This document shows positions 1 to 8,031 of a stretch of DNA of 62,128 bases, piece after piece. Within the stretch, counting starts at the first letter, position 1; each line of letters opens with the position of its first letter. The position numbers were made by a program, and so were the translations under genes. Source of the DNA: Vagococcus silagei (lineage in GTDB: Bacteria > Bacillota > Bacilli > Lactobacillales > Vagococcaceae); assembly GCF_004795745.1 (NCBI RefSeq), contig NZ_SDGV01000024.1, forward strand, positions 1 to 62,128. Reading direction: 5' to 3'. The notes beneath the pieces were generated by a model. The model was not told where the DNA came from. It did no database searches and saw only the letters and a program-made list of their open reading frames with translations.

Positions 1-25
1 AAGATTTCATACTAACATCATTTCT

Positions 26-137
26 ATGTTTCATATGCAAATGAAACGAAAAATAGTTTTTAGCTGAAAATCCTTAAAAAGTACTACATACTTGTGGGAG
101 TTATTGCAGATGAAACAGACCTACAAATGTTTCATAT
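26..137. repeat. Four-copy 7-mer (ATGAAAC/GTTTCAT) array
   Basis: Seen directly: GTTTCAT at 28-34 and 129-135, and ATGAAAC at 41-47 and 110-116, giving two inverted pairs of opposite order. The flanks are also conserved: ATGTTTCATAT occurs at 26-36 and 127-137, and GCARATGAAAC occurs before both inverse copies. The array lies just ahead of the HEPN gene at 198 and could be a regulator or replication-type protein binding site. Function is inference. Confidence 0.5.
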
Positions 138-197
138 AGCTTCTATTGGTTATCATTGGCTAAAGAAGGATGATATAATAAGAAACGAGGTGATTGA

Positions 198-1448
198 ATG
201 GGAGATAAGATAGCTAAAAATGAAACTATACGTGATTTAGAAGAAAGTATACAAGGAGCTAAACTTCTAAGCAGTATTTCCTCATTGTTTGGTATTAAAA
301 TTGATGAAGATTTTGATTTGCTAGAAAAAAGGATATTAGAAATTAAAGAATTACCAGATAAGTTTAATGAAATATTTTCTTCTAGAGGATGGATTGCGCA
401 TGATTCTTTAGATGTTAAAGTAATGAAAGAATGTGTGGAACAGGGAATAGATGGGGAAAGTCTTCTTATGAATTATTATGAAGGAAAACTAGAATGGCTA
501 ATTAACATATTATCTTATAGACCTATATTCAAAGAAAGAGCTGAGTTACTAAATTTGGCTAAAAAAGACTATTTTGAAGAAAGATATCATAGCTGTATCC
601 CAATTGTGTTAATGTTGGTTGATGGTATAGTTAATGACATTAAACCAACAGGGTTATTTGCTGATGCGACAGACTTAGACGTATGGGATAGTATTGCAGG
701 TCATTCTACAGGACTAAATTCTCTTGTAGATATTTTAAAGAAAAATAGAACAAAAACTAATATCGAACCGATTTATTTACCTTATAGAAACGGTATACTA
801 CATGGTAGGGAATTGAAATATAATAATAAGATAGTTGCTATTAAGACATTTGCCATTTTATTTTATGTGAATGACTGGATTCAGTCTTTAGAAAGTGAAG
901 AAAAAAGAAGAGAAGAGTATCTAGAAGAGAAAAAGAAAAGTAAAGAAACAAGTTTTTTTGATATAGCTAGGAAATACACTGATCACAAAAAGAAGTTACG
1001 AAAAATGGATAAGCTACTTGAAGAATGGCAACCAAGAAAATTTGAAAATGGTTATGAGCACTTTACTATTAAAGATGGGACACCAGAAGCAAATGCTATT
1101 AAATTTTTAGAATGCATTAGAAAAGGAAACTTTGGTACACCAGTTAGTTTGTACTTTGAAAATATATTTGGAAAAGTTTCAGTGAAAGAAAAAGCTGGAC
1201 TATTTAGAAAAGAATATGAGGATATCAGATTGGATAGTTATTCTATAACTAAAATAGATGATAAAGGTGCGTCAGTGACTCATGTATATATTTCTATGGT
1301 TTATAGACTTGATAGTGTATGCAAAAATAAAGAATTAGATTTTAGGATGATATATGAAAAACAAGGAGAAGTTGAAAACAGGCTGATAGAGGGAGGAGAA
1401 TGGAAAATAGTGAATATAGAAGGGATAATAGATCAATTGAAATCTTAG
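198..1448 (+). CDS. HEPN-domain protein with NTF2-like C-terminal region, putative defence or stress RNase
   Basis: A 416-residue soluble, charged protein with no close family I can name. Residues about 95-225 form a helical region ending in YRNGILHG, a good R-x4-H HEPN motif (R197, N198, H202) of the kind that forms the active site in many HEPN ribonucleases. A second R-x4-H string, RGWIAHD (R63, H68), lies earlier. A Lys/Glu-rich linker (about 228-265) follows. The last 120 residues look like a small alpha/beta NTF2-like fold, a guess from the pattern of an N-terminal helix followed by strands. The start is ATG 198 behind a GAGGTGA ribosome site. It lies in an island with Fic, integrase and IS sequences, which fits a defence or toxin role. 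RNase activity is inferred, not shown. Confidence 0.6.
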   Translation: MGDKIAKNETIRDLEESIQGAKLLSSISSLFGIKIDEDFDLLEKRILEIKELPDKFNEIFSSRGWIAHDSLDVKVMKECVEQGIDGESLLMNYYEGKLEWLINILSYRPIFKERAELLNLAKKDYFEERYHSCIPIVLMLVDGIVNDIKPTGLFADATDLDVWDSIAGHSTGLNSLVDILKKNRTKTNIEPIYLPYRNGILHGRELKYNNKIVAIKTFAILFYVNDWIQSLESEEKRREEYLEEKKKSKETSFFDIARKYTDHKKKLRKMDKLLEEWQPRKFENGYEHFTIKDGTPEANAIKFLECIRKGNFGTPVSLYFENIFGKVSVKEKAGLFRKEYEDIRLDSYSITKIDDKGASVTHVYISMVYRLDSVCKNKELDFRMIYEKQGEVENRLIEGGEWKIVNIEGIIDQLKS

Positions 1449-1856
1449 TACATTTTTTTACATACTATATGTAGGGGTTGGATGATCTTTAATTTTTATG
1501 TTCAGAGGATTTGGTAGCGTTCTACAATTAGTTTTTCGTATTCAATATATAGTTTGTTTACAATCTATATAAAAGAATGAGACACAATATATAGTGTTAT
1601 AGATTTGACTGTATAAATACATTGTGATATTATCAAGTAATAGAAAAAAAGGGCATAGATTGCAGTCTATCCCCGTGGTTGATATTAGTTGAACTAGTTG
1701 CAGACACAACACAAAAATCAATTACCTAACTAAAATGTTAACTCTTATAAGTTTATCAAATGTTTTTGAAAATGTAAAGCTTTTTTGCTTAGAGTATCCA
1801 AAACTAGAATTAATTTCGACCTTTTCTATAAAATATTATAGATAGGGAATGATGTA
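1449..1856. other. Intergenic region with possible minus-strand small RNA
   Basis: There is no credible ORF in these 408 bases. On the minus strand a possible promoter (TTTACA at 1778-1773, 17 bases, TAAACT at 1755-1750) precedes an intrinsic terminator at 1674-1644, which would give an RNA of about 100 nt. No ATG-started peptide lies between them. An antisense-RNA or decayed type I toxin-antitoxin remnant is possible, but I found no toxin ORF. Confidence 0.3.
1644..1674 (-). terminator. Orphan minus-strand intrinsic terminator
   Basis: Read on the minus strand, GGG-ATAGA / TCTAT-(G)-CCC arms close around a six-base loop and run into seven T residues. No annotated minus-strand gene ends here, so it most likely ends a small RNA. 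Confidence 0.6.
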
Positions 1857-2795
1857 ATGGTAAAATTTAGTCAAGCTTTGTATTCAAAGGATGGTGAATC
1901 TAGATTTATCGAAGTCAAAAGGATTCCGCATCAAAATAATTATGATGATTTCGTGAACCACTTGTTTTGTCCAGATGAAAATTGTGATGCGAAATTAATT
2001 TATGTTAGAACTCGTGAAGGCGGTTACTTGAAAAAACCACAAGGTTTTGAACATAATGAAGAGTGTAATTATGCTGATGACTCAATTAGGGTTGTACCTG
2101 AAACTGTATATATTGAGATTAATGGAAATATATCAGATGATGGTATTTCTCGTAGAAATAAAAACATGGGTAAAAAGCTAAGAGATTTTTTAAATCCTCC
2201 AGAGGAAAAAAAAGTAGCCAAGTCAGATAAGAAAAAGACTACTAGGTCTAAAAAGGATTCAGATGATCCTAACTCCAAAGATGTCAAGACAGGGGTTAGA
2301 ATAAAGTATGATCCCAATAGTATAGTAAGTAAAGAAGAATTAGATCAAAATGGTACAAAAACAAGAGAACCAGCGTTTATATCGGTTCTTCTTCACCAAA
2401 TATCAGAGAGAGATTCCAATAAGAATCTGTCGACTGTTGGCTTAATTAAAAATGTAGTTCTTAACAAAGAACAATCATCTGCTTCTATACAAGTTGTGTT
2501 TGAAAATGTTAAAGCGACTATTTATCTACCACAAGCTTTTTTTAGTAATTCTATACGTGGACTATCTAAAGAACAACTTTTTGAATATGTTGAAATGTTG
2601 GGAAAATATATAAGGACAAATCCTGATAGTCTATATATAAACACTATGTGTCAGACTCATAAGATAGATATAGAAAATTTAGCTCTGTATGTGTATGACC
2701 CAGACTTTCCAAGTTTTATACTTGCTTCTAATACTAATAGAGAATTTAGAAGTTTAAGTGTGTTGGCTTCTATGATATCTACAAATGCAATTTAA
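1857..2795 (+). CDS. CoiA-like zinc-finger protein of unknown function
   Basis: A 312-residue protein. The N-terminal part has FCPDENC (C38, C43) followed by GFEHNEEC (H66, C70), spaced like the small zinc-binding treble-clef region seen at the front of CoiA-family and related nuclease-associated proteins. Residues about 100-160 are a Lys/Ser/Asp-rich disordered linker, and the C-terminal half (about 165-312) is a compact alpha/beta region I cannot place. I see no restriction-type catalytic motif, so it is not a complete CoiA. The ATG at 1857 has a weak GGGAATGA ribosome site. It stands alone between the HEPN gene and the Fic/integrase remnant. The resemblance is from the motif only; the function is unknown. 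Confidence 0.5.
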   Translation: MVKFSQALYSKDGESRFIEVKRIPHQNNYDDFVNHLFCPDENCDAKLIYVRTREGGYLKKPQGFEHNEECNYADDSIRVVPETVYIEINGNISDDGISRRNKNMGKKLRDFLNPPEEKKVAKSDKKKTTRSKKDSDDPNSKDVKTGVRIKYDPNSIVSKEELDQNGTKTREPAFISVLLHQISERDSNKNLSTVGLIKNVVLNKEQSSASIQVVFENVKATIYLPQAFFSNSIRGLSKEQLFEYVEMLGKYIRTNPDSLYINTMCQTHKIDIENLALYVYDPDFPSFILASNTNREFRSLSVLASMISTNAI

Positions 2796-2810
2796 ACGAA
2801 ATTTAATTGT

Positions 2811-2846
2811 GAGGAGAGAGGCTTTAATGTTTCTCTTCTTTGTTTC
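2811..2846 (+). terminator. Terminator of the CoiA-like gene
   Basis: GAGGAGAGA pairs with TTTCTCTTC (two G-U pairs) over a ten-base loop, followed by a T-rich run, 15 bases after the stop codon at 2795. Confidence 0.5.
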
Positions 2847-3046
2847 AATAATATGCCTTAAATTGGCAAATATATAAATACTTATGTATAAATTGGGAAA
2901 ACATTTCTGCCTGACAATGATATGAGACTTCTGAAAGCTTGAGAAGAGCATGTTACATTTTTGTTCAGGTAATGGTTACTATTATAAATAAACATTGAAA
3001 ATACCAAGAAAAATGTAACTGATTTTATTGAAGAAAATTGCGAATA

Positions 3047-3079
3047 AAAAAGCTGAATTTTTTAACAAAACAGCTTTTT
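3047..3079. terminator. Bidirectional hairpin terminator
   Basis: AAAAAGCTG at 3047-3055 pairs perfectly with CAGCTTTTT at 3071-3079. The A and T runs on both arms allow it to work in both directions; on the minus strand it could end the Fic/integrase transcript. Confidence 0.6.
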
Positions 3080-3268
3080 AAATTGCTCCCAATAACATAT
3101 ACAAAATTGACCAGATTTTGACCATCTTAATTTGACAATCAATGATAAATATTGAGTCTCTAAACTACTATAAGAACTCTTAAAAACTTGGTTTGATAGT
3201 TAATGACACTGGTTGAGAAGCCGTTTCCTATATGGAAGGGTCTGTTGGATAAGTTAATAAGATGTGCT

Positions 3269-3310
3269 AGGAACGTTGTTGTATCAGCATTCCTTGCCTT
3301 TTTATTTTGT
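3269..3310 (+). terminator. Candidate terminator
   Basis: AGGAACGTTG pairs with CAGCATTCCT (eight of ten pairs) followed by TGCCTTTTTATTTTG. No plus-strand gene lies directly upstream, so it may be left over from a deleted gene. Confidence 0.4.
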
Positions 3311-3345
3311 CTTAAATAGGTGGGGTCTGTGAAAAGGTCTGTGCA

Positions 3346-4023
3346 TTAAGAAAATTGTGTCATTCGTTCAGCTTCAAACTCCATTGATTCTTTAAAAAGT
3401 TTAGCTAATCCATGAGAATCTTCTTTTGATAATAGATTAATATATAAAGCTCTATCATCTACTTTAACAACTACAGGAGCATAACCAGTCATAAGTGCCA
3501 GGTAAATATTAATCATACGTCCAGTACGTCCGTTACCGTCACTAAATGGATGAATACGCTCAAATTGAATGTGACTATCTGCCAATACTTCTGCTACATC
3601 ATCAATATTTTCCGCTATCTCTAAACGATACAAAGTATTATCAACCCATTGTAAAATAAGGTTAGGTACTTCATGAGGTTTAGCAGTATTGAACGTTGCA
3701 CCAATGATGGCGCTCTGTGTTGCTTTATACTGTCCTTTGTCGAATTGAATACGATCAAGTAATAGCTCATGTATTTTCTTGATAACTAGTTCAGAGAATG
3801 GCTCATCATTGTTTAAAGCACTGATAATATAATCAAATGCTTGTTTATGGTTGGCTACTTCATAAAACTCTCTCGTTTTCATACCCTTTTCAGGTGATAT
3901 GATCGTATCTTCTAAGATGATTGAAACTGTTTCAGCTAACGAAATGGTATTTCCTTCAATCGCACTTGAATGGTACGCCATACGGACTAAAACATCATCT
4001 AAATAATCTTGTGGTAGGTTCAT
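3346..4023 (-). CDS. fic: Fic family protein (AMP/nucleotidyl transferase)
   Basis: A 225-residue Fic-domain enzyme. Fic proteins usually transfer AMP from ATP to hydroxyl groups of target proteins. The full catalytic motif HPFSDGNGRTGR is at residues 158-169 (catalytic H158, phosphate-binding D162-R169). The N-terminal string SSAIEGN (residues 19-25) fits the (S/T)xxxE(G/N) auto-inhibitory helix of class II Fic proteins, with E23 as the inhibitory Glu. All motif residues are present, so it should be active and self-inhibited. The start ATG 4023 is preceded by AAGGAATGAGAAG. It lies downstream of the integrase remnant on the same strand, 14 bases after that remnant's stop, a common cargo position in integrated elements. 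The target is unknown. Confidence 0.9.
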   Translation of the reverse strand: MNLPQDYLDDVLVRMAYHSSAIEGNTISLAETVSIILEDTIISPEKGMKTREFYEVANHKQAFDYIISALNNDEPFSELVIKKIHELLLDRIQFDKGQYKATQSAIIGATFNTAKPHEVPNLILQWVDNTLYRLEIAENIDDVAEVLADSHIQFERIHPFSDGNGRTGRMINIYLALMTGYAPVVVKVDDRALYINLLSKEDSHGLAKLFKESMEFEAERMTQFS

Positions 4024-4037
4024 CTTCTCATTCCTTT

Positions 4038-4505
4038 CTAAAATCCAACAAAGTTAGCAAACTTATTGGCTGTTTTTTCTGCTTCTTCAGGCATGACATG
4101 GCTATAGATTTCTAAAGTAATCTTAATATCCTTGTGTCCTAGTCGCTCACTTACTTCTTTTACTGGTATACCAGCTTGTAATAACAAACTAGCATGCGTG
4201 TGTCTAAAGTTGTGAGGTGTAATTTTAGGGAGCTTATACTTTTTTATTAAGTATTTTAACTAGTCATTAACAATTTGAGGATAGTACAATTCATTGCGTA
4301 CGTTAGTAAATACAAATTGTTTATCGCTTGTTGTGTTAAATCCCATTTGAAAATATTCCTCACGTTGAATACTACGCCACCTAGACAATATCTTGATTGT
4401 TTCATCATCTAGGCTTATTTCACGCACGCTAGAGCTTGTTTTTGGTGTCTGAATGTTTTCATCTATTGCTAGTGTTTTGCCTATAGTGGATAGGCTACAC
4501 TTGAC
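4038..4505 (-). pseudogene. Tyrosine recombinase (phage/ICE-type integrase), 3' remnant with an in-frame stop
   Basis: Translating the minus strand gives the C-terminal half of a site-specific tyrosine integrase. The part from about 4505 to 4263 (TPKTSSSVREISLDD, FVFTNVRNEL) is followed by a TAG at 4260-4262, and the same frame then continues into LPKITPHNFRHTHASLLL and SERLGHKDIKITLEIYSHV, holding the HxxR catalytic box, LGH and the terminal Tyr. The TAG sits where a Trp codon (TGG) is expected, so it is probably a single-base nonsense mutation. The N-terminal half is missing: the sequence is cut at the left end of the IS3-family element, and nothing like it resumes beyond the IS. The integrase is doubly inactivated, so the element it served is stranded. 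Confidence 0.85.
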
Positions 4506-4560
4506 TAGACAGAAAAAATAAGGTGTGATAAACATAAGAAAACACACTGGAGGAATAGTC

Positions 4561-4854
4561 ATGTCAGAACGTAAGCCTAGAAGAACATTTTCAAAAGAAT
4601 TCAAACAACAAGTGGTGGATCTTTATCAATCAGGAAAGTCACGAGTAGATATTATTCATGAATATGAGTTAACCCCTTCAACCTTTGACAAATGGGTAAA
4701 ACAAAGTAAAACGTCAGGGTCATTTTCTGAAAAAGACAATTTAACGCCTGAACAAAAAGAGTTGATTAAACTTCGAAAAGAACTAAAAAATCTTGAAATG
4801 GAAAATGATATTTTAAAGCAAACGGCGCTGATATTCGGACGAAAAGGCAAGTAA
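4561..4854 (+). CDS. IS3-family transposase OrfA
   Basis: A 97-residue protein from ATG 4561, chosen because GGAGGA lies at 4549-4554; ATG-less sequence further upstream in frame belongs to the IS end. The N-terminal half (RRTFSKEFKQQVVDLY ... TPSTFDKWVKQ) is the HTH_Tnp_1 helix-turn-helix that binds the IS ends, and the C-terminal half (LIKLRKELKNLEMENDILK) is the leucine-zipper segment for multimer formation. In this family OrfA is fused to OrfB by a -1 ribosomal frameshift; a GAAAAGG run at 4841-4847 is the likely slip point just before the OrfA stop. OrfA looks intact, but without a working OrfB it could only act as a repressor or DNA-binding protein. Confidence 0.85.
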   Translation: MSERKPRRTFSKEFKQQVVDLYQSGKSRVDIIHEYELTPSTFDKWVKQSKTSGSFSEKDNLTPEQKELIKLRKELKNLEMENDILKQTALIFGRKGK

Positions 4855-5726
4855 TCTCTGCCAATAAACATAAGTATTCTATATCAGCAATGTGTCGAGT
4901 CCTTAATATTTCTAGACAGACCTATTACTATAAAGAAAAAAAGCCGTTACTTGAAAGTGAAGTTGAAGAAAGAGTCGAAAAAATTTTTCAACAAAATAAA
5001 AAAGCTTACGGTGCTAGAAAAATAAAAAAAGTATTAAGTCTAGATGGCATCATTTTAAGTAGAAGAAAAATCAGAAGAATCATGAGACAGCGACATTTGG
5101 TTTCAGTCTATACGAAGGCTAAATTTAAAGTTTTGGCACCTAAAACAAATGAGGCACAGATAAAAAATCAACTAAATCGAAACTTTGTTTCTCATATACC
5201 ACTGGAAAAAATTGTGACTGATTAAACTTATGTTAGGGTCGGCAATCATTGGCATTATGTCTGTCTCATTCTTGATCTATTTAATCGAGAAATTATTGGA
5301 TTTAGTTGTGGACTAAACAAGGATGTTGAACTCATCAAACAAGCTTTTTACTCAATTCCATATGCTTTATCTAATATTCAATTATTCCATACAGATAGAG
5401 GGAAAGAATTTGATAACTACACAATTGACTCATTACTACAAACCTTTGGGATTGAACGCTCTTTAAGTAGAAAGGGAAATCTATGGGAAAATGCAGTTGC
5501 AGAGTCTACGTATAAATCGTTTAAAGCAGAATTTGTTTACCAAAATCAATTTTCGACAATGAAAGAATTATCAGTTGCATTATATGATTATGTGCATTGG
5601 TGGAATCATTTTCGATTACACGGTGCACTGGCATATTCAACGCCTCTTGGAGTCAGAGCGCAGAGATTAGCGATAGCTTCCCTTGAGGATGAGTCCAACT
5701 GTGATAATCGTGAGATAGCGAGTTGA
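4842..5726 (+). pseudogene. IS3-family transposase OrfB, broken by an in-frame stop
   Basis: The frame runs from the likely -1 frameshift site (about 4842), through CRVLNISRQTYYYKEKK, an HTH_21 segment (KKAYGARKIKKVL), to IVTD at 5211-5222. A TAA at 5223-5225 then replaces the Leu codon (TTA) expected in the family's DLTYVRV motif. The same frame continues to the stop at 5724 with the rest of the rve/DDE integrase core: LILDLFNREIIGFS, FHTDRGKEFD (second Asp), ENAVAESTYKSFKAEF (catalytic Glu) and a C-terminal WWNHFRLHGAL. All three DDE residues are present, so one T-to-A change is enough to explain the inactivation. Confidence 0.85.
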
Positions 5727-6048
5727 TTTTTAAAGTCAATTCCTCGCAAATTACTTACAGTTGGAGAGGCTCATGGTCAAGGGTAATCGGATAACAGCTA
5801 TAAAATTTTGACACCTTATAATTTTTGTCAAAAAAAGGGTTGCCATTACATGCACTACATTAGTCATTTTTGAATGCTTGTTTTATTTTAAGAGACTTTT
5901 GGGTCAGCCTCACCTCTTTTATATTTCAAATGATATATCATTAACACTAAAATTTAAATGGAAAAATAAAAATTCTCCTTTTCTTTTGCGTATTTAAAAT
6001 CGATATCAAAATATCAATTTCTAAATAATAAAAAAGAGGAGTTTTATT
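5727..6048. promoter_or_regulatory. Upstream region with palindromes ahead of the orphan gene at 6049
   Basis: About 100 bases belong to the IS end; the remainder is AT-rich. AATGATATATCATT at 5929-5942 is a perfect 14-base palindrome, and GATATCAAAATATCA follows at 6002-6016, repeating the ATATCA element. These TGATAT-type sites may be operators for a local regulator, perhaps the HTH protein at 6511. That link is inference. Confidence 0.35.
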
Positions 6049-6396
6049 ATGAGTTATGAACAAGAGTTTGAAGAAGTATTTATTTGTCTAGCGACAAGTG
6101 TGAGGTTAGATTATCTAAGTTTAGATGATATGTGCTGGATTATCAGAGAAGAGAGCCCAGTGATTAATACGTATCGTCCAATTGTTGCTTACTATGAATT
6201 AACCGATTTTGTTGAAAAAAAAGAATCAGTCTATAACGGTGATGAATATCTTGCTACTAAAAAGAATGTGAAAGATGTATTAATAGAGATGCTTACCTAT
6301 AAACGTTACTATTTTATCGATCAAGGGACGCAAAAAGTACAAAAAAGAGAAGAGCCGAAACTATTTGTTTATTGGCAAAATAATAAACAAATATGA
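6049..6396 (+). CDS. Small hypothetical protein
   Basis: A 115-residue acidic cytoplasmic protein with no signal peptide or membrane segment and no motif I recognise. It is rich in Tyr, Glu and Val. The start is secure: AAGAGGAGTT precedes ATG 6049. It is followed after 115 bases by the HTH gene on the same strand. Both lie between the IS and conserved genes and look like accessory content. Confidence 0.6.
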   Translation: MSYEQEFEEVFICLATSVRLDYLSLDDMCWIIREESPVINTYRPIVAYYELTDFVEKKESVYNGDEYLATKKNVKDVLIEMLTYKRYYFIDQGTQKVQKREEPKLFVYWQNNKQI

Positions 6397-6510
6397 TTAA
6401 ATCAATAGTATTAAAGATTTTTAGTATTCAAGTTACACTATTTTACACTCTCCGATTGATATAATTTAATTGATGTTAGGAAAATATATAAAAATAATTT
6501 TAAGGAAATA

Positions 6511-7425
6511 TTGGCAACGAATAATATGAGTATCAATAAATTATCTGAGGATACTGGGATAAGTCGACAAACTCTTTGCAAGATAAGAGATAATAAATTC
6601 TATGATATATCTTCAAATATTTTAACTCAATTGTTAACTTTACTAGAAATAAATTATTATGATTTTGGATCTGTTTATTCACATTTTGATTATCTTCAAG
6701 AAAAACTGAGTGAATTATCGTTTAATGAAGAAAATATCAAGAAGTTAAAACAAATAATAAACTTAAAATGTGGTACCAAGGTCAAATTAAAATTTAGTTC
6801 TTACAATAGCAATCAAAGCCTTAATTTTCGAAGTAGTATAAAATTTAAGAAAATGTTTTTAAATGGAAATATCAGGATAAATACAGAATGCATCGATTTT
6901 GATTTTGATTGGAATCCATCATCAGAAAAAGATGATCTTAATGAATTTTATGCCTTATATTTTAACATTTTAGATTCTTTTGAAACTTACGCTAAAGAAA
7001 TAGGATTTTCTAATATTTTAATTTCAATATTAAATTATTTAGACATAAAGAATGAAGTATTTCTTTTTCCGGTGGACTTAGAACGGGATGAATTAAGTAT
7101 CTTTATTAATAGAAACGATTATTCAATAAAAGATAATGAAACAATAAAAAAATCAATATCAATCAAAAAAGGCTATCAATTTTTAGAATCAGATAAATGT
7201 ATTATGGATATTCAAAAGAATAGGGATAAAGTAATTAACAATTATTCTTCGTTATATAAACCCTCTCCAATTCAAAAGGAACAGGCGCGAATAAAAAATA
7301 CCAAAGAAGCTACGTATCAGGAAAGTTTTCGCTATACGTATTATGTAAAGATGATAAATGAAGAATTTATCTACAAAGAACGATTAAGAATTGAAAATCA
7401 GTATAAATTGAAATTTAGAGAATGA
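6511..7425 (+). CDS. XRE-like helix-turn-helix protein of unknown function
   Basis: About 304 residues. The front (MSINKLSEDTGISRQTLCKIRDNK) is a helix-turn-helix of the XRE/Cro type, followed by IL-x-QLLTLLEIN as the fourth helix. The remaining 230 residues are an AT-rich, Asn/Lys/Phe-rich region with no known motif, too long and unlike a peptidase or Rgg-type sensor domain. The start is unclear: TTG 6511 has AAGGA only four bases upstream, ATG 6526 lies too far from it, and the reading frame stays open upstream where KEILATNNMS fits an XRE N-terminus better. A rare start further up is possible. It probably controls itself or the gene at 6049. Confidence 0.6.
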   Translation: MATNNMSINKLSEDTGISRQTLCKIRDNKFYDISSNILTQLLTLLEINYYDFGSVYSHFDYLQEKLSELSFNEENIKKLKQIINLKCGTKVKLKFSSYNSNQSLNFRSSIKFKKMFLNGNIRINTECIDFDFDWNPSSEKDDLNEFYALYFNILDSFETYAKEIGFSNILISILNYLDIKNEVFLFPVDLERDELSIFINRNDYSIKDNETIKKSISIKKGYQFLESDKCIMDIQKNRDKVINNYSSLYKPSPIQKEQARIKNTKEATYQESFRYTYYVKMINEEFIYKERLRIENQYKLKFRE

Positions 7426-7555
7426 TACCTTGAATTTTTAGTTAGCAATTATGTTTAATCAACATACGTGTGTTAAAAAGATTGTAAGTCCTCTCATTTA
7501 AATATTTTCCACTTCCATGATAAACTAAATATACACAATAAGGATGGTGACTAGT

Positions 7556-8023
7556 ATGTCAATTTATCAATTTGAAATGGAAAAAATGGATAGTACAACA
7601 GAGTCATTACAAAATTATGCAGGAAAAGTTGTCTTGATTGTGAATACTGCAAGTAAGTGTGGTTTTACCAAACAGTTTGAGGGATTAGAAAAGCTTTATA
7701 CTAAATATAAAGATGAAGGACTTGTGATTTTAGGTTTTCCTTGTAATCAATTTTTAAATCAAGATCCAAAATCAAATGATGATATCTTATCATTTTGTCA
7801 ATTGAATTATGGTGTCACGTTTCCAATGTTTGCCAAAATAAAGGTAAACGGTAAGAATAAAGCACCACTTTATGATTATTTGATTCAGGAAACTGGAGGT
7901 ACAAAGATTGAGTGGAACTTTACAAAATTCTTAATTAATCAAGAAGGAAAAGTAGTTTCTCGATTTGCACCAAAAACGACACCAGAAGCACTAGAAGAAG
8001 ACATCAAAAAATTACTGTCATAA
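7556..8023 (+). CDS. gpo: Glutathione peroxidase family thiol peroxidase
   Basis: A 155-residue cytosolic peroxidase that reduces hydrogen peroxide and organic peroxides with thiols. Family landmarks: [10 protein letters not shown] with the peroxidatic Cys35, the ILGFPCNQF segment with the conserved Gln, and WNFTKFLI with the Trp/Asn of the catalytic tetrad. It has the Cys rather than selenocysteine form and lacks the mammalian oligomerisation loop, as in other bacteria, where thioredoxin is the usual reductant. ATG 7556 is preferred over ATG 7544 because the ribosome site AAGGATGGTGA lies at 7540-7550 and overlaps the upstream codon. It is a single-gene unit ended by the terminator at 8032. 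Confidence 0.92.
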   Translation: MSIYQFEMEKMDSTTESLQNYAGKVVLIVNTASKCGFTKQFEGLEKLYTKYKDEGLVILGFPCNQFLNQDPKSNDDILSFCQLNYGVTFPMFAKIKVNGKNKAPLYDYLIQETGGTKIEWNFTKFLINQEGKVVSRFAPKTTPEALEEDIKKLLS

Positions 8024-8031
8024 TAAATTTT

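Larger units (their letters stand above)
2796..3345. other. 550-base non-coding stretch with three hairpins
   Basis: No supportable gene. The stretch holds three terminator-like hairpins (2811-2846, 3047-3079, 3269-3310) and a short direct repeat GGTCTGTG just before the Fic gene end. The density of terminators without genes suggests that coding material was lost when the neighbouring mobile element decayed. Confidence 0.5.
4506..5832 (+). mobile_element. IS3-family insertion sequence (IS150-like), inactivated
   Basis: The element carries orfA and orfB, the orfB being broken. Its ends share an imperfect terminal inverted repeat: GACAGAAAAAATAAGGTGT beginning at about 4508 matches the complement of the sequence ending at about 5830 at 16 of 19 positions. 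Exact ends are uncertain by a few bases and I could not find a target duplication. The IS interrupts the integrase gene. Confidence 0.8.

Noticed and set aside
26-137. CRISPR array
   Set aside because: The repeat units are only 7-11 bases, in mixed orientation and unevenly spaced; no cas genes.
1675-1860. Fst-type toxin peptide on the minus strand
   Set aside because: The terminator recalls such loci, but no ATG-started hydrophobic peptide exists in any frame here.
2069-2317. Minus-strand 82-residue ORF within the CoiA-like gene
   Set aside because: It is antisense to a better-supported gene, has no ribosome site and odd Ser/Phe-rich composition.
2754-2951. Minus-strand 65-residue ORF after the CoiA-like gene
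   Set aside because: It overlaps the plus-strand terminator, with no ribosome site and no recognisable features.
4502-5835. Target-site duplication of the IS
   Set aside because: No matching 3-5 bp repeats flank the inverted repeats, so the exact ends remain unsure.
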